Source: DTQF01 sp038874185 (lineage in GTDB: Archaea; Micrarchaeota; Micrarchaeia; CABMEP01). From it: a stretch of DNA of 43,109 nucleotides. Below, in pieces: positions 32,069 to 40,264 of the stretch (positions within the stretch are counted from its first letter, which is position 1; each line of letters begins with the position of its first letter). The notes beneath the pieces are model-generated. The model did not search any database, had not been told where the DNA came from, and saw only the letters and a list, made by a program, of their open reading frames with translations. Made by a program: the position numbers and the translations under genes. The stretch covers positions 1-43,109 of the forward strand of contig JAVZCX010000003.1 in NCBI GenBank assembly GCA_038874185.1, written 5' to 3'.

Positions 32069-33409
32069 CTATTTTTTGATTCCAAATTCCATTGTCTGTA
32101 CTGTTCCTTTTTCACGATAATAAGCTACTGTTATTCTTTCTTCCGCTATTTTTTTGCCTGTTTTTTTCTTTTTTCCTTTATTTTCTTCTTCAATATTCAG
32201 GCTATACTTTGTAAAACTGTCTTCTGGTGCATAAACATAAGGTACACTTGCTGCAGATGCCATTATATTTGCCAGAGATCTTGTGCTTTGCTCATTTCCA
32301 GTTGAACAGGAGATGAGCGCAATAAAGCTGTTTTTATCTTCTTTATCAATCATGCTTCCTATCTTAGACATAATGTCATAGTCGCTGACATCAAAAAGAG
32401 AGTAAGGCTTATCTTCCTTTCCTAATTTTACTCTTGTTGGCTCTCCATGCCCTGCGATAAAAATCCCATTGAAAGAGCCATGTTTCTTGTACATTTTTTC
32501 AATCATTAGCATGAGTTCAACATCACTACTTGCCTCTACTGCGATGGTCTTTCCATATTTGCTTAATGCATCGTTATGCTTTGAGTCGCCGTAGAATGCA
32601 CCGTTGTGGTCAGAATAAGAATAAGCGAATATAAAAATTCTCTCCTTTTTCTTTTCCTTTTTACTATTTTCACTTCCCTCTTTTTCAGTTTCACTGCCCA
32701 TAGTGCTTTTTGCATAGTTATATAGCTGCAAAATGAATCCTGAGGAATGCCTTCCGAAATGTGTTATATTGTATTCTTCTTTTATTGCGGGCACCATTTC
32801 AACAATATTCTTTCTTAATTCTATGAAATCCTTAATTTCTGAATTGGATATCAAGTGAATGACTTCTCCTGCAGCAATTGCTTTCTGTTCAGCATCTTTA
32901 TATTTTTCAGTTAGTTTCTTTACCGCATCCACAGTTTCTTTCTCATTAAAAATCTTCATTATCTCTTTCATTTCCCTCCTATTCTTTCTTATCCCAAGCC
33001 TTCCTATTCTAAAAACAATTTCATCCAACCCACATATACTTTCATAATTGGGAATTATTTTTTTCATCTCTTCAGTTTGGATGTAATGAACAGCTGCATT
33101 AATCTCACTTTTAATTTTATCATCAGAAAGATTTGCAATTCCACTCAATAGCTGTGCTTTAATTTTTGAATCGGTCTCTAATTTGTCAATAGTGTCAATA
33201 ACCTTCAAAAGCAGTTCTTTATCCTTAGTATTCAATAAAATTTTTGTTAGATTTATTTGTGATGAAACCCATCTTTCACTTTTTTTCAGAAATTCCTGTA
33301 TCTTTCTAATTTCATTTTCATTTGCTTTTATGTTTGCTGATTCAAATACTTTCTTTGCTTGTTCTAAATAAATATCTTGTTTTATTGGTTCTATTGCCAG
33401 CTGAGCCAT
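32069..33409 (-). CDS. Putative caspase-fold cysteine protease A
   Basis: Not a named family to me (446 aa). Residues 1-215 are helical, repeat-like and may be ARM/HEAT-type. HFGRHSSGF (217-225) opens the C-terminal part. A predicted alpha-beta domain follows: IFIFAYSYSD strand, FIAGHGEP with His321-Gly322, and FIALISCSTGNEQ with Cys368 and Gly371. A hydrophobic strand ending in H-G, then another ending in S-C-x-x-G, is the clan CD pattern seen in caspases, gingipains and CHAT proteins. A Lys/Glu linker is at 240-256. A TATA-like TTAAATAC about 25-30 nt before the ATG suggests a leaderless start. The paralogue is the next gene upstream on this strand. Confidence 0.75.
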   Translation of the reverse strand: MAQLAIEPIKQDIYLEQAKKVFESANIKANENEIRKIQEFLKKSERWVSSQINLTKILLNTKDKELLLKVIDTIDKLETDSKIKAQLLSGIANLSDDKIKSEINAAVHYIQTEEMKKIIPNYESICGLDEIVFRIGRLGIRKNRREMKEIMKIFNEKETVDAVKKLTEKYKDAEQKAIAAGEVIHLISNSEIKDFIELRKNIVEMVPAIKEEYNITHFGRHSSGFILQLYNYAKSTMGSETEKEGSENSKKEKKKERIFIFAYSYSDHNGAFYGDSKHNDALSKYGKTIAVEASSDVELMLMIEKMYKKHGSFNGIFIAGHGEPTRVKLGKEDKPYSLFDVSDYDIMSKIGSMIDKEDKNSFIALISCSTGNEQSTRSLANIMASAASVPYVYAPEDSFTKYSLNIEEENKGKKKKTGKKIAEERITVAYYREKGTVQTMEFGIKK

Positions 33410-33484
33410 AATATTCTTTATTGTTAAGAGTATTTAATCTTTCTTTTTTCTGAACCTAACCGCTAGCTATTTTTCTAAAACATA

Positions 33485-33601
33485 ATCACTAGAAGCGAAC
33501 TTAGACAAGATATAAAAATACATAGCTGCAATAACATAATATTCTTTTGTGACACTGCGTCTTATGCGCGTGTTTTGATGCGTAAGCATCAGTGATTTTA
33601 T
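33485..33601 (+). repeat. Orphan copy of the polD promoter and leader
   Basis: 117 bp identical to 35159-35275 except A for G at 33539. It keeps TCACTAGAA, the TATA box, the GATGC-GTAA-GCATC hairpin and GTGATTTTAT. The start codon of polD is lost at the junction, where sequence passes into the UPF0147 fragment. If active, it would drive a short transcript antisense to caspase-like gene B. Confidence 0.9.
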
Positions 33602-33697
33602 TACATTCAAGAAATAAGCGAAGATATAAACCTTCCTCAGCATGCAAGAACCCAGGTATGGCAGATTTTTTCTGCATTAGAATCTATTTCTAACTGA
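33597..33697 (+). pseudogene. UPF0147 3' fragment (duplicate)
   Basis: The last 33 codons of UPF0147 are repeated with one missense change (Leu79 codon CTT to TTT). The final codons are AAC TGA in place of AAT TAG. The reading frame stays open, but the first 54 codons and start are missing. It is fused at a 5-bp TTTAT microhomology to the orphan polD leader. Confidence 0.9.
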
Positions 33698-33701
33698 TTT
33701 T

Positions 33702-35078
33702 TCACTCAGATTTTTCTTTTGATTGATTGGATGGATTTTTTTTAATCAGATCTATGTTATGTATATCATCTACTGTTATTTTTATCCCTTCTTTATCTTT
33801 GTGTATTTCTTTTATTTCCGTTCTTTGGTAATTTTCATTTATGATTTTAGGCTGAACTTGCACTAGTCCACGTATGTAGTTGATAGAGATTTGCTTTTTT
33901 CCTTCGCATTCGACAATTTTGACAGTGTAATCGCTAATAATTGCTGGAGGAGCTATTACTTTTACTCCTGTAAATTTAGCTAGAAAGTTTGCCATTGAAA
34001 GCACTAGTAGATTACCCTTCTTTAGTTTAATTTCTTCTTCCTTTCCACTTTCACAGGCAATTAATATTATGCTCCTTTCTGGATTCTCTTCATTCATTGA
34101 ATCTCCAATATTTTTCATTATGTCCACATCACTTACATTTAGGAGGGATGATAGGGAAAAGTCATCTTCTAGTTTAAGACCCAGTGGGCTTCCATGAGCA
34201 ACTATAAATAAATGATCGATTTTTCCAAATTTTTGACTCGTTTTCTTAATCATTTCTTCTAATTCATAGTCGTGTTTTGCCTCGATGGCTATAACAGTTC
34301 CATGATTCAGAAGTTCATCTATTTGCTTTGAAAGCTTATAGAATGCATTATTGGAATCACTATAAGAATATACATAAACATAGAGAGGAATTTTTTCTTT
34401 TTCCATAGATGAAGAGATAGAAGATAGATGAAGATATTCTAGAAATTTGGCTGAAAATCTTCCGAAATGAGTTATATTATATTCATTTTTAATGGTTTTT
34501 AATATCTCGGGCAGCTTAGTCCTTATTTTATCAAAATCTTCTTCTTTAGAATTATCAATAAGCCAAACGATCTCTTTTATGAGCTCTGGAATCTCTTCTA
34601 TATTTTTTTCTTTTAGAATTGTTCTAATCATTGTTATTGTTTCTTTTTCACTCAATTTGTCGATTATCCTGTAGCTATTTTGAGTATTAGTTACGATTGC
34701 ATACTCAAAAATAGCACCTATGAGAGCATTAGCTGTAACTATTATTCTTTTTTCTGACTGCATGAAATAATCTGTAGCCTCTCCACTTGCAGAAGTTATT
34801 TCTTCTTTAGTACAATTCATCACTACTTCAATTATTTTTGTCAGGAAAATTTTATCCTGGGTTAAATCCTTCATATTTTTAGAAATTGCTATCAAGCAGA
34901 AAAGGTCAGAAAGTAGTTCCAATTCTTTATCTGACTTTGAGGTGTTTAAAAAAGATGAGATGTTAGTATATCTTTCACCAACGCTTGCTTGATTAAGTAT
35001 TTCTTCTTTGACTCCTCCCATCCTTCTCCAACTATCCAATCTCTTATTTTCCTTTTCTTTTTTTATTTCTTTGTACAT
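33702..35078 (-). CDS. Putative caspase-fold cysteine protease B
   Basis: Diverged paralogue of protein A (458 aa from the ATG at 35078). Shared landmarks are YNITHFGR, YSYSD-N-AFY, FIVAHGSP with His295-Gly296, and IILIACESGKEE with Cys342 and Gly345, so the putative His-Cys dyad is kept. The N-terminal 200 residues are helical and less alike. A C-terminal extension of about 45 residues (EIKEIHKDKEGIKITVDD) is absent in A. The frame is open back to a TTG at 35123. A TTTAAA about 24-27 nt before 35078 suggests a leaderless start there. It is transcribed divergently from polD. Confidence 0.72.
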   Translation of the reverse strand: MYKEIKKEKENKRLDSWRRMGGVKEEILNQASVGERYTNISSFLNTSKSDKELELLSDLFCLIAISKNMKDLTQDKIFLTKIIEVVMNCTKEEITSASGEATDYFMQSEKRIIVTANALIGAIFEYAIVTNTQNSYRIIDKLSEKETITMIRTILKEKNIEEIPELIKEIVWLIDNSKEEDFDKIRTKLPEILKTIKNEYNITHFGRFSAKFLEYLHLSSISSSMEKEKIPLYVYVYSYSDSNNAFYKLSKQIDELLNHGTVIAIEAKHDYELEEMIKKTSQKFGKIDHLFIVAHGSPLGLKLEDDFSLSSLLNVSDVDIMKNIGDSMNEENPERSIILIACESGKEEEIKLKKGNLLVLSMANFLAKFTGVKVIAPPAIISDYTVKIVECEGKKQISINYIRGLVQVQPKIINENYQRTEIKEIHKDKEGIKITVDDIHNIDLIKKNPSNQSKEKSE

Positions 35079-35159
35079 ATATTTTAGACTTTTTTGGAGT
35101 TTAAAAACATTTCCTTTTAACAAAGATAAAGGTTTTTTCTTTTTTCTATTAGATAAAAA

Positions 35160-35193
35160 TCACTAGAAGCGAACTTAGACAAGATATAAAAAT
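35160..35193 (+). promoter_or_regulatory. polD promoter, shared with the primase promoter
   Basis: TCACTAGAA, GCGAAC, TTAGA and CAAG are followed by the TATA box ATATAAAAA at 35184-35192. It aligns to the primase promoter at 4030-4064. Transcription would start near 35213, giving an mRNA leader of about 60 nt. Confidence 0.7.
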
Positions 35194-35226
35194 ACATAGC
35201 TGCAATAACATAGTATTCTTTTGTGA

Positions 35227-35270
35227 CACTGCGTCTTATGCGCGTGTTTTGATGCGTAAGCATCAGTGAT
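35227..35270 (+). promoter_or_regulatory. polD leader hairpin over the ribosome-binding site
   Basis: GATGC (35251-35255) and GCATC (35260-35264) form a stem closed by a GTAA (GNRA-type) loop. CACT (35227-35230) can pair with AGTG (35265-35268), which overlaps the GTGAT site before the ATG at 35274. It could modulate translation of the small subunit. Confidence 0.45.
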
Positions 35271-35273
35271 TTT

Positions 35274-36761
35274 ATGGATATTCAAGAAATCAATCGCCTA
35301 GTCAGGCAGAAGAACAAGCTTCTGAAGCCTGGTGCGGCAGAGGCATTAAAAGAGCTTAAAGACGAACAAATAATAGAGATAATAGAGAAAATAGCAGCAC
35401 TTCCTTCTCCTTTTATTTCAGAAACAGACATAAGAGAACTGACCAACCAGATCAAAAAGCCAGATTTTGTTGAAGTAAAGCGCTCTTCAGATTTTCATCC
35501 TACTGCAAAGGAATATGGCCATGAATTCAGAATTTACGAAGATCATGATATCACGGGAAAATCAAAGTGCAAGGGAGAGCTTGATGATTTTGTAAAATAT
35601 TTCAATGACAGGTACAGGAAAATAAGGGATCTATTTGTATCTAGAACAAATGTGAAATTTCCATTGATTGATATAGAGAAGTTTGGAGATGTGAAGGTTG
35701 GAGACACAGTGAGGGTTATAGGGATAGTTTCTGCAAAAACAATTACAAAGAACAAGCACATAATGCTTCAGATAGAAGATCCAACTGGCCCATTAGCTGT
35801 TCTTGTCCTTAACAACCAGGATAACAAGCAGGTTTTTGAAAAAAGCAACAGGATAGTTAATGACGAGATTCTGGCATTCGACATTAAGAAAGGAACCAAC
35901 CTCAATATTCTTGCAGATGTTACCTGGCCTGATCTTCCATTCAAAGAAAAGAAAAAGATAGAAAAGGAGATGGCTATTGCATTCATATCTGATATACATG
36001 TAGGAAGCTCTCATTTCATGGCAAAGAATTTTGAGAATATGATCAAATGGCTTAACGGTTCAGGCCCGCATAAAGAATTGGCAGAAAAAGTGGGATACTT
36101 GCTTTTAGGCGGTGATTTAGTAGATGGGATAGGCATCTATCCGAATCAGGACAAAGAGCTTACTATAAAAGATGTTTACGAGCAATATAAAGTTCTCAAT
36201 CAGTTCCTAGAGCTTGTGCCAGACCATATAAAGATAATTGCAATTCCAGGAAATCATGATGCAGTAAGGCATGCAGAGCCTCAGCCCTCTTTGGGAGAAG
36301 ACATGCTTGCAAAAGACGGAAGAACATATTCAGTTGGAAATCCTGCATTCATGAATATTGAAGGATTGAAGGTACAGATGTATCATGGTTATACAATGGA
36401 ATCCTTGGTTCAGGATGTTCAAGGATTGTCACTTGCAAGACCTGAAGAGATTGCAATAGAGCTTTTAAAGACAAGAAGCATGTCTCCAATATTCGATAAG
36501 AGTATGATTGTCCCCGAACATCAGGATTATATGTTCATAGAAGAGATAGACATGTTTCTTACCGGTCACATTCATAAGATAGGATATGGGGAGTACAGGG
36601 GTTGTGTGATAATGAATGGAGGAACATGGATTGACAAGACAACTGCATGGCAGTTAAGAAGAGGTTTCAGCCCAACCCCTGCAATAATGGGAATTTACGA
36701 CATGCATAATGCAAGAGTTTCGCATGTTGATTTCTCAACAAGTGAAGTTGCATTTGAGTGA
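35274..36761 (+). CDS. polB: DNA polymerase D small subunit (DP1)
   Basis: Small subunit of the archaeal replicative polymerase PolD, with 3'-5' exonuclease activity (495 aa). The N-terminal part has a flexible region and an OB fold (KVGDTVRVIGIVSAKTITKNKHIMLQIEDPTGPLAVLV). The phosphoesterase domain keeps AFISDIHVGS (Asp240, His242), LLGGDLVDGIG, IPGNHDAVR, MYHGYT and LTGHIHKIGYG, so the nuclease should be active. GTGATTTT precedes the ATG. The large-subunit gene starts 4 nt after its stop. Confidence 0.97.
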   Translation: MDIQEINRLVRQKNKLLKPGAAEALKELKDEQIIEIIEKIAALPSPFISETDIRELTNQIKKPDFVEVKRSSDFHPTAKEYGHEFRIYEDHDITGKSKCKGELDDFVKYFNDRYRKIRDLFVSRTNVKFPLIDIEKFGDVKVGDTVRVIGIVSAKTITKNKHIMLQIEDPTGPLAVLVLNNQDNKQVFEKSNRIVNDEILAFDIKKGTNLNILADVTWPDLPFKEKKKIEKEMAIAFISDIHVGSSHFMAKNFENMIKWLNGSGPHKELAEKVGYLLLGGDLVDGIGIYPNQDKELTIKDVYEQYKVLNQFLELVPDHIKIIAIPGNHDAVRHAEPQPSLGEDMLAKDGRTYSVGNPAFMNIEGLKVQMYHGYTMESLVQDVQGLSLARPEEIAIELLKTRSMSPIFDKSMIVPEHQDYMFIEEIDMFLTGHIHKIGYGEYRGCVIMNGGTWIDKTTAWQLRRGFSPTPAIMGIYDMHNARVSHVDFSTSEVAFE

Positions 36762-36765
36762 TAAT

Positions 36766-39700
36766 ATGATTAACTCTGCAGACGAATACATGAAGTCGCA
36801 AATTTCAAAGATATACGAGATTGCAACAGAGGCAAGGAAGAAAGGCATAGATCCTTCAGATTCAGTTGAAATAGTGCCTGCTCCAGATCTTGCAGCCAGA
36901 GTGGAGGGAATTGTAGGGCCAAAAGGAATCGCAGAATACATACGTTCATTGCCGCATGACAAATCAAGAACACAGATTGCATTTATGGCAGCTGAGGCAG
37001 TCATAGAAGGAAAGTTCGGAGATTTCGGTGGGAAAGAGAAGCTTATAGAGCAGGCATTAAGAACAGGGACAGCAGTTCTTACAGAAGGAGTTCTGGTTGC
37101 TCCTACTGAAGGAATTTCAAGTGTTAAAATTCATCAGAATCAGGATGGCACAGAGTATCTTGCTGTTTATTATTCAGGTCCAATAAGATCTGCAGGAGGA
37201 ACCGCAGCAGCGCTTAGCGTTCTCTTGGCAGATTTTCTTAGAAGAAAGATTGGCCTTGCAGAATGGAGACCTACAGACACCGCTGTTGAACGATATCTTG
37301 AGGAAATGGAACTTTATGATGCAAGAGCAGCAAGATTGCAATACAAGCCTTCAGATGATGAGTTTAGGCACATAGTGAGAAATTGTCCTGTATGTGTGAC
37401 AGGAGATCCAACAGAAGAGTTTGAAGTGGGTGCATATAGAAATGTGCCAGGGATAGAGACGAACAGGATAAGGGGAGGAATGGCCCTTGTCCTTTGTGAA
37501 GGAATTGCACAGAAGGCAGCAAAGGTTCTTGGCCAGGCAAAGAAGCTTGGAATTGATTGGAGCTGGCTTGAATCAGTTATAAAAGCACCAAAGGCAAAGG
37601 AAGCAAAGGTTACAAAGATTGAGCCAAATCCAAAATACATAGAAGAGGTTGTAGCAGGTAGGCCAGTAATTGCATATCCATCTAGATTTGGAGGATTCAG
37701 GTTAAGATACGGAAGAACAAGGCTTAGCGGGTTTATGGCGAAGGGAATACATCCTGCTACAATGATAATACTTGATTCATTTCCAGCGATAGGAACTCAA
37801 TTCAAGCTTGAAAGACCTGGAAAGGGATGCGTTCTCACTCCTTGCGAGACAATTGAACCATCAGTTGTTAGACTTAAGGATGGTTCAGTTGTTAGGGTGG
37901 AATCCAGAGAGCATGCAGAAAAGCTAAAGGACAATGTACATACAGTTCTTTTCATTGGAGACATTCTTGTTTCATACGGCGATTTCCTTAAATCAAATTC
38001 ACCTCTGCTCCCGGCAGGATATAATGAGGAATGGTGGCTTGAGGAATTGAGAGATGCAATCGAATTGAAACAAGAACTGAAGAATATTTATTCTAATATA
38101 GATCCTTATAAGGTTGATTTTGATACTGCACTAAAGATCTCAAAGGAGACAGGCATTCCTTTGCATCCAAAATTTACGTTCTTCTGGTCTAACATATCGA
38201 ATGATGAAGTTAAGGAATTGATACACTGGCTTTCTTCAGGCGAATGGAAATCAGACTTATTAAATCCTCTGAATCCAAAAGAGCTTAGAGTAGTATACGA
38301 CCCTGCAAAAAGTATCCTTGAAAAACTTCTAGTTCCTCATAGGGTAGAAAGAGATCAGATAATAATAGAAGGAGAAAATGCAAAATCAATATTCATTTCT
38401 TTAGGCTTGCAGCCAGGACAACCAGATAAATCATTAGTAAATTCTCTTATGAAAAAAATAGATGATTACACCTCAAAACTTCAGTCAGACGAAGAAAAAA
38501 GAAGGTCTGTTGATCTAGTTTCAATTCTTTCTGGAATAAAAATCAGAGACAAAGCAGGTACTTGGATAGGGAGCAGAATGGGAAGGCCTGAAAAATCAAG
38601 AGAGCGACATATGAAACCTGCTGTCCATTCTTTGTTTCCAATTGGAAATGCAGGCGGCAAAACTCGCAACATAATTAAAGCATATAAAGATGCAAAGGCA
38701 AGGAAGCTAAAATATGATGTCACAGTAGAAATAGCAAGGATGCGCTGTCCATTCTGTGGCGGTTTGTCATTCTCAAGAAAATGTCAAAGATGCGGAAAGC
38801 AGACAAAGCCTGAAAGAATATGCAGCAAATGCGGCAAACCATCAGCAACAGAATTTCACATCTGCTCTACTGTGCAGTCAAAACCAGGAAAAGAGATAAA
38901 ATCCAAGACAGTTTTCTATGATTCAAGACCTATAAATATAGTTGAGATCGTAGAAGAGGCAGCAGCGAAAACAAAAATACTTCCAGAAGAAGTGAAATGC
39001 GTCAACGGGTTGGTAAGCGAATTGAAGATTCCAGAGCCTTTAGAAAAAGGAATATTAAGAGCAGTCCATGATGTTTCTGTTTTCAAGGATGGAACCTGTA
39101 GGTTTGATGCAACAAACGTTCCAATTACATACTTTTACCCACGCGAAATAGGAACTCCAGTTTCAAAGCTGAAAGAGCTCGGCTATATGAAAGATGCATA
39201 TGGAAATGAATTAAAGAGTGAGGATCAACTTGTTGAGCTTCTTCCGCATGACATGATAATATCTGAGCGCAGTCTTAAATATATGGCAAGGGTTGCAAGA
39301 TTTGTAGATGATGAACTGGTCAAGATCTACGGCCTTCCTCCGTATTATAATTTGAAGGAAGACAGAGACATAATAGGTCATTTGGTTATAGAGCTTTCTC
39401 CGCACACCTCTTGTGGTATTGCCAGCAGAATAATAGGAACAACAAAAGCACACGTATGTTATGCGCATCCATATTTATTTGCAGCAAGTCGTCGAGATGC
39501 GGATGGAGATGAGAATGCAATAATGCTTCTTATGGATGGATTGCTAAACTTTTCAAAGCATTACCTCCCAGTAACAAGAGGAGGACAGATGGATGCACCG
39601 ATTGTTATGATGACCCATATTGATCCTTCAGAGGTTGACGACCAGGTACATGCATTGGAAGTAGTACAGAGATTCCCATCTTCATTTTATGAAGCAAGCT

Positions 39701-40245
39701 GGAGATTTGCACATCCTTCTGAATGCAAGATTGAGATTGTTTCAGATCGATTAGGAAAGGAGAATGAAAAGTATAATTTATGGTTCACCCATCATACTCC
39801 AGATATGAATAACGGTGCACTTACAACTCAATATGTATATCTTAAATCAATGAAAGACAAAATAAGTGCACAATTAGGTTTGGCAAAGAAAATTGCTGCA
39901 GTAGATGCAAGAGATGCTGCCGAGCGTCTTATAATGAGCCACTTTCTTCCAGATCTCTATGGCAATCTGCGTTCCTTTAGCACACAGCAAGTTAGATGTG
40001 TGGATTGCAATATGAAATATAGAAGAGTTCCATTATCAGGAAAATGTACAAAATGCGGAGGCAAGCTTCTATTGACTGTGAATAGAGGCGGAATAGAAAA
40101 GTATCTGAAGATAACTAAGAATTTGATAGATGAATATAATCTTCCAAATTATCTAAGGCAAAGGATCCAGCTTCTTGAAAGAGACATACAATCTATATTC
40201 GAAGATGAAACAAGCAAGCAGTTCAATCTTGCAGAGTTCATGTAG
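36766..40245 (+). CDS. polC: DNA polymerase D large subunit (DP2)
   Basis: Catalytic subunit of PolD (1159 aa), with no intein. The active-site segment SRRDADGDENA has Asp911, Asp913 and Asp915. Zinc-binding clusters are CPFCGGLSFSRKCQRCG, CSKCG and, near the C-terminus, CVDCNMKYRRVPLSGKCTKCGG. The final eight residues QFNLAEFM fit a PCNA-binding (PIP) peptide, Q-x2-L-x2-F-M. GAGTGATAAT precedes the ATG and overlaps the DP1 stop; an upstream frame to 36709 overlaps DP1 and is not used. Confidence 0.98.
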   Translation: MINSADEYMKSQISKIYEIATEARKKGIDPSDSVEIVPAPDLAARVEGIVGPKGIAEYIRSLPHDKSRTQIAFMAAEAVIEGKFGDFGGKEKLIEQALRTGTAVLTEGVLVAPTEGISSVKIHQNQDGTEYLAVYYSGPIRSAGGTAAALSVLLADFLRRKIGLAEWRPTDTAVERYLEEMELYDARAARLQYKPSDDEFRHIVRNCPVCVTGDPTEEFEVGAYRNVPGIETNRIRGGMALVLCEGIAQKAAKVLGQAKKLGIDWSWLESVIKAPKAKEAKVTKIEPNPKYIEEVVAGRPVIAYPSRFGGFRLRYGRTRLSGFMAKGIHPATMIILDSFPAIGTQFKLERPGKGCVLTPCETIEPSVVRLKDGSVVRVESREHAEKLKDNVHTVLFIGDILVSYGDFLKSNSPLLPAGYNEEWWLEELRDAIELKQELKNIYSNIDPYKVDFDTALKISKETGIPLHPKFTFFWSNISNDEVKELIHWLSSGEWKSDLLNPLNPKELRVVYDPAKSILEKLLVPHRVERDQIIIEGENAKSIFISLGLQPGQPDKSLVNSLMKKIDDYTSKLQSDEEKRRSVDLVSILSGIKIRDKAGTWIGSRMGRPEKSRERHMKPAVHSLFPIGNAGGKTRNIIKAYKDAKARKLKYDVTVEIARMRCPFCGGLSFSRKCQRCGKQTKPERICSKCGKPSATEFHICSTVQSKPGKEIKSKTVFYDSRPINIVEIVEEAAAKTKILPEEVKCVNGLVSELKIPEPLEKGILRAVHDVSVFKDGTCRFDATNVPITYFYPREIGTPVSKLKELGYMKDAYGNELKSEDQLVELLPHDMIISERSLKYMARVARFVDDELVKIYGLPPYYNLKEDRDIIGHLVIELSPHTSCGIASRIIGTTKAHVCYAHPYLFAASRRDADGDENAIMLLMDGLLNFSKHYLPVTRGGQMDAPIVMMTHIDPSEVDDQVHALEVVQRFPSSFYEASWRFAHPSECKIEIVSDRLGKENEKYNLWFTHHTPDMNNGALTTQYVYLKSMKDKISAQLGLAKKIAAVDARDAAERLIMSHFLPDLYGNLRSFSTQQVRCVDCNMKYRRVPLSGKCTKCGGKLLLTVNRGGIEKYLKITKNLIDEYNLPNYLRQRIQLLERDIQSIFEDETSKQFNLAEFM

Positions 40246-40264
40246 TTTTTGGTAAGGTGAAAAG

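Larger units (their letters stand above)
31886..33601. repeat. Tandem unit 1 (about 1.7 kb)
   Basis: First of two adjacent units, each built as UPF0147 3' end, minus-strand caspase-like gene, polD promoter and leader. The left flank (31886-31980) matches 33597-33691 with one mismatch. The right flank (33485-33601) matches 35159-35275 with one mismatch and no gap. The genes between are only distantly related. Confidence 0.85.
33597..35275. repeat. Tandem unit 2 (about 1.7 kb)
   Basis: Second unit: UPF0147 3' fragment, caspase-like gene B, and the functional polD promoter and leader. Length (1679 bp) is close to unit 1 (1716 bp). The two units overlap by the TTTAT at the junction. Confidence 0.85.

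Noticed and set aside
33485..33697. Assembly chimera of two strain variants
   Set aside because: The junction has only a 5-bp TTTAT overlap, too short to mislead a k-mer assembler, and both units have consistent lengths. It remains possible and needs read mapping.
35200..35273. Second C/D box sRNA behind the polD promoter
   Set aside because: The promoter is shared with the sRNA unit, but no box C (RUGAUGA) or box D (CUGA) pair is present; only a hairpin leader is seen.
36766..40245. Intein in PolD large subunit
   Set aside because: Length is normal for DP2, and there is no inserted block or HN-C splice junction.
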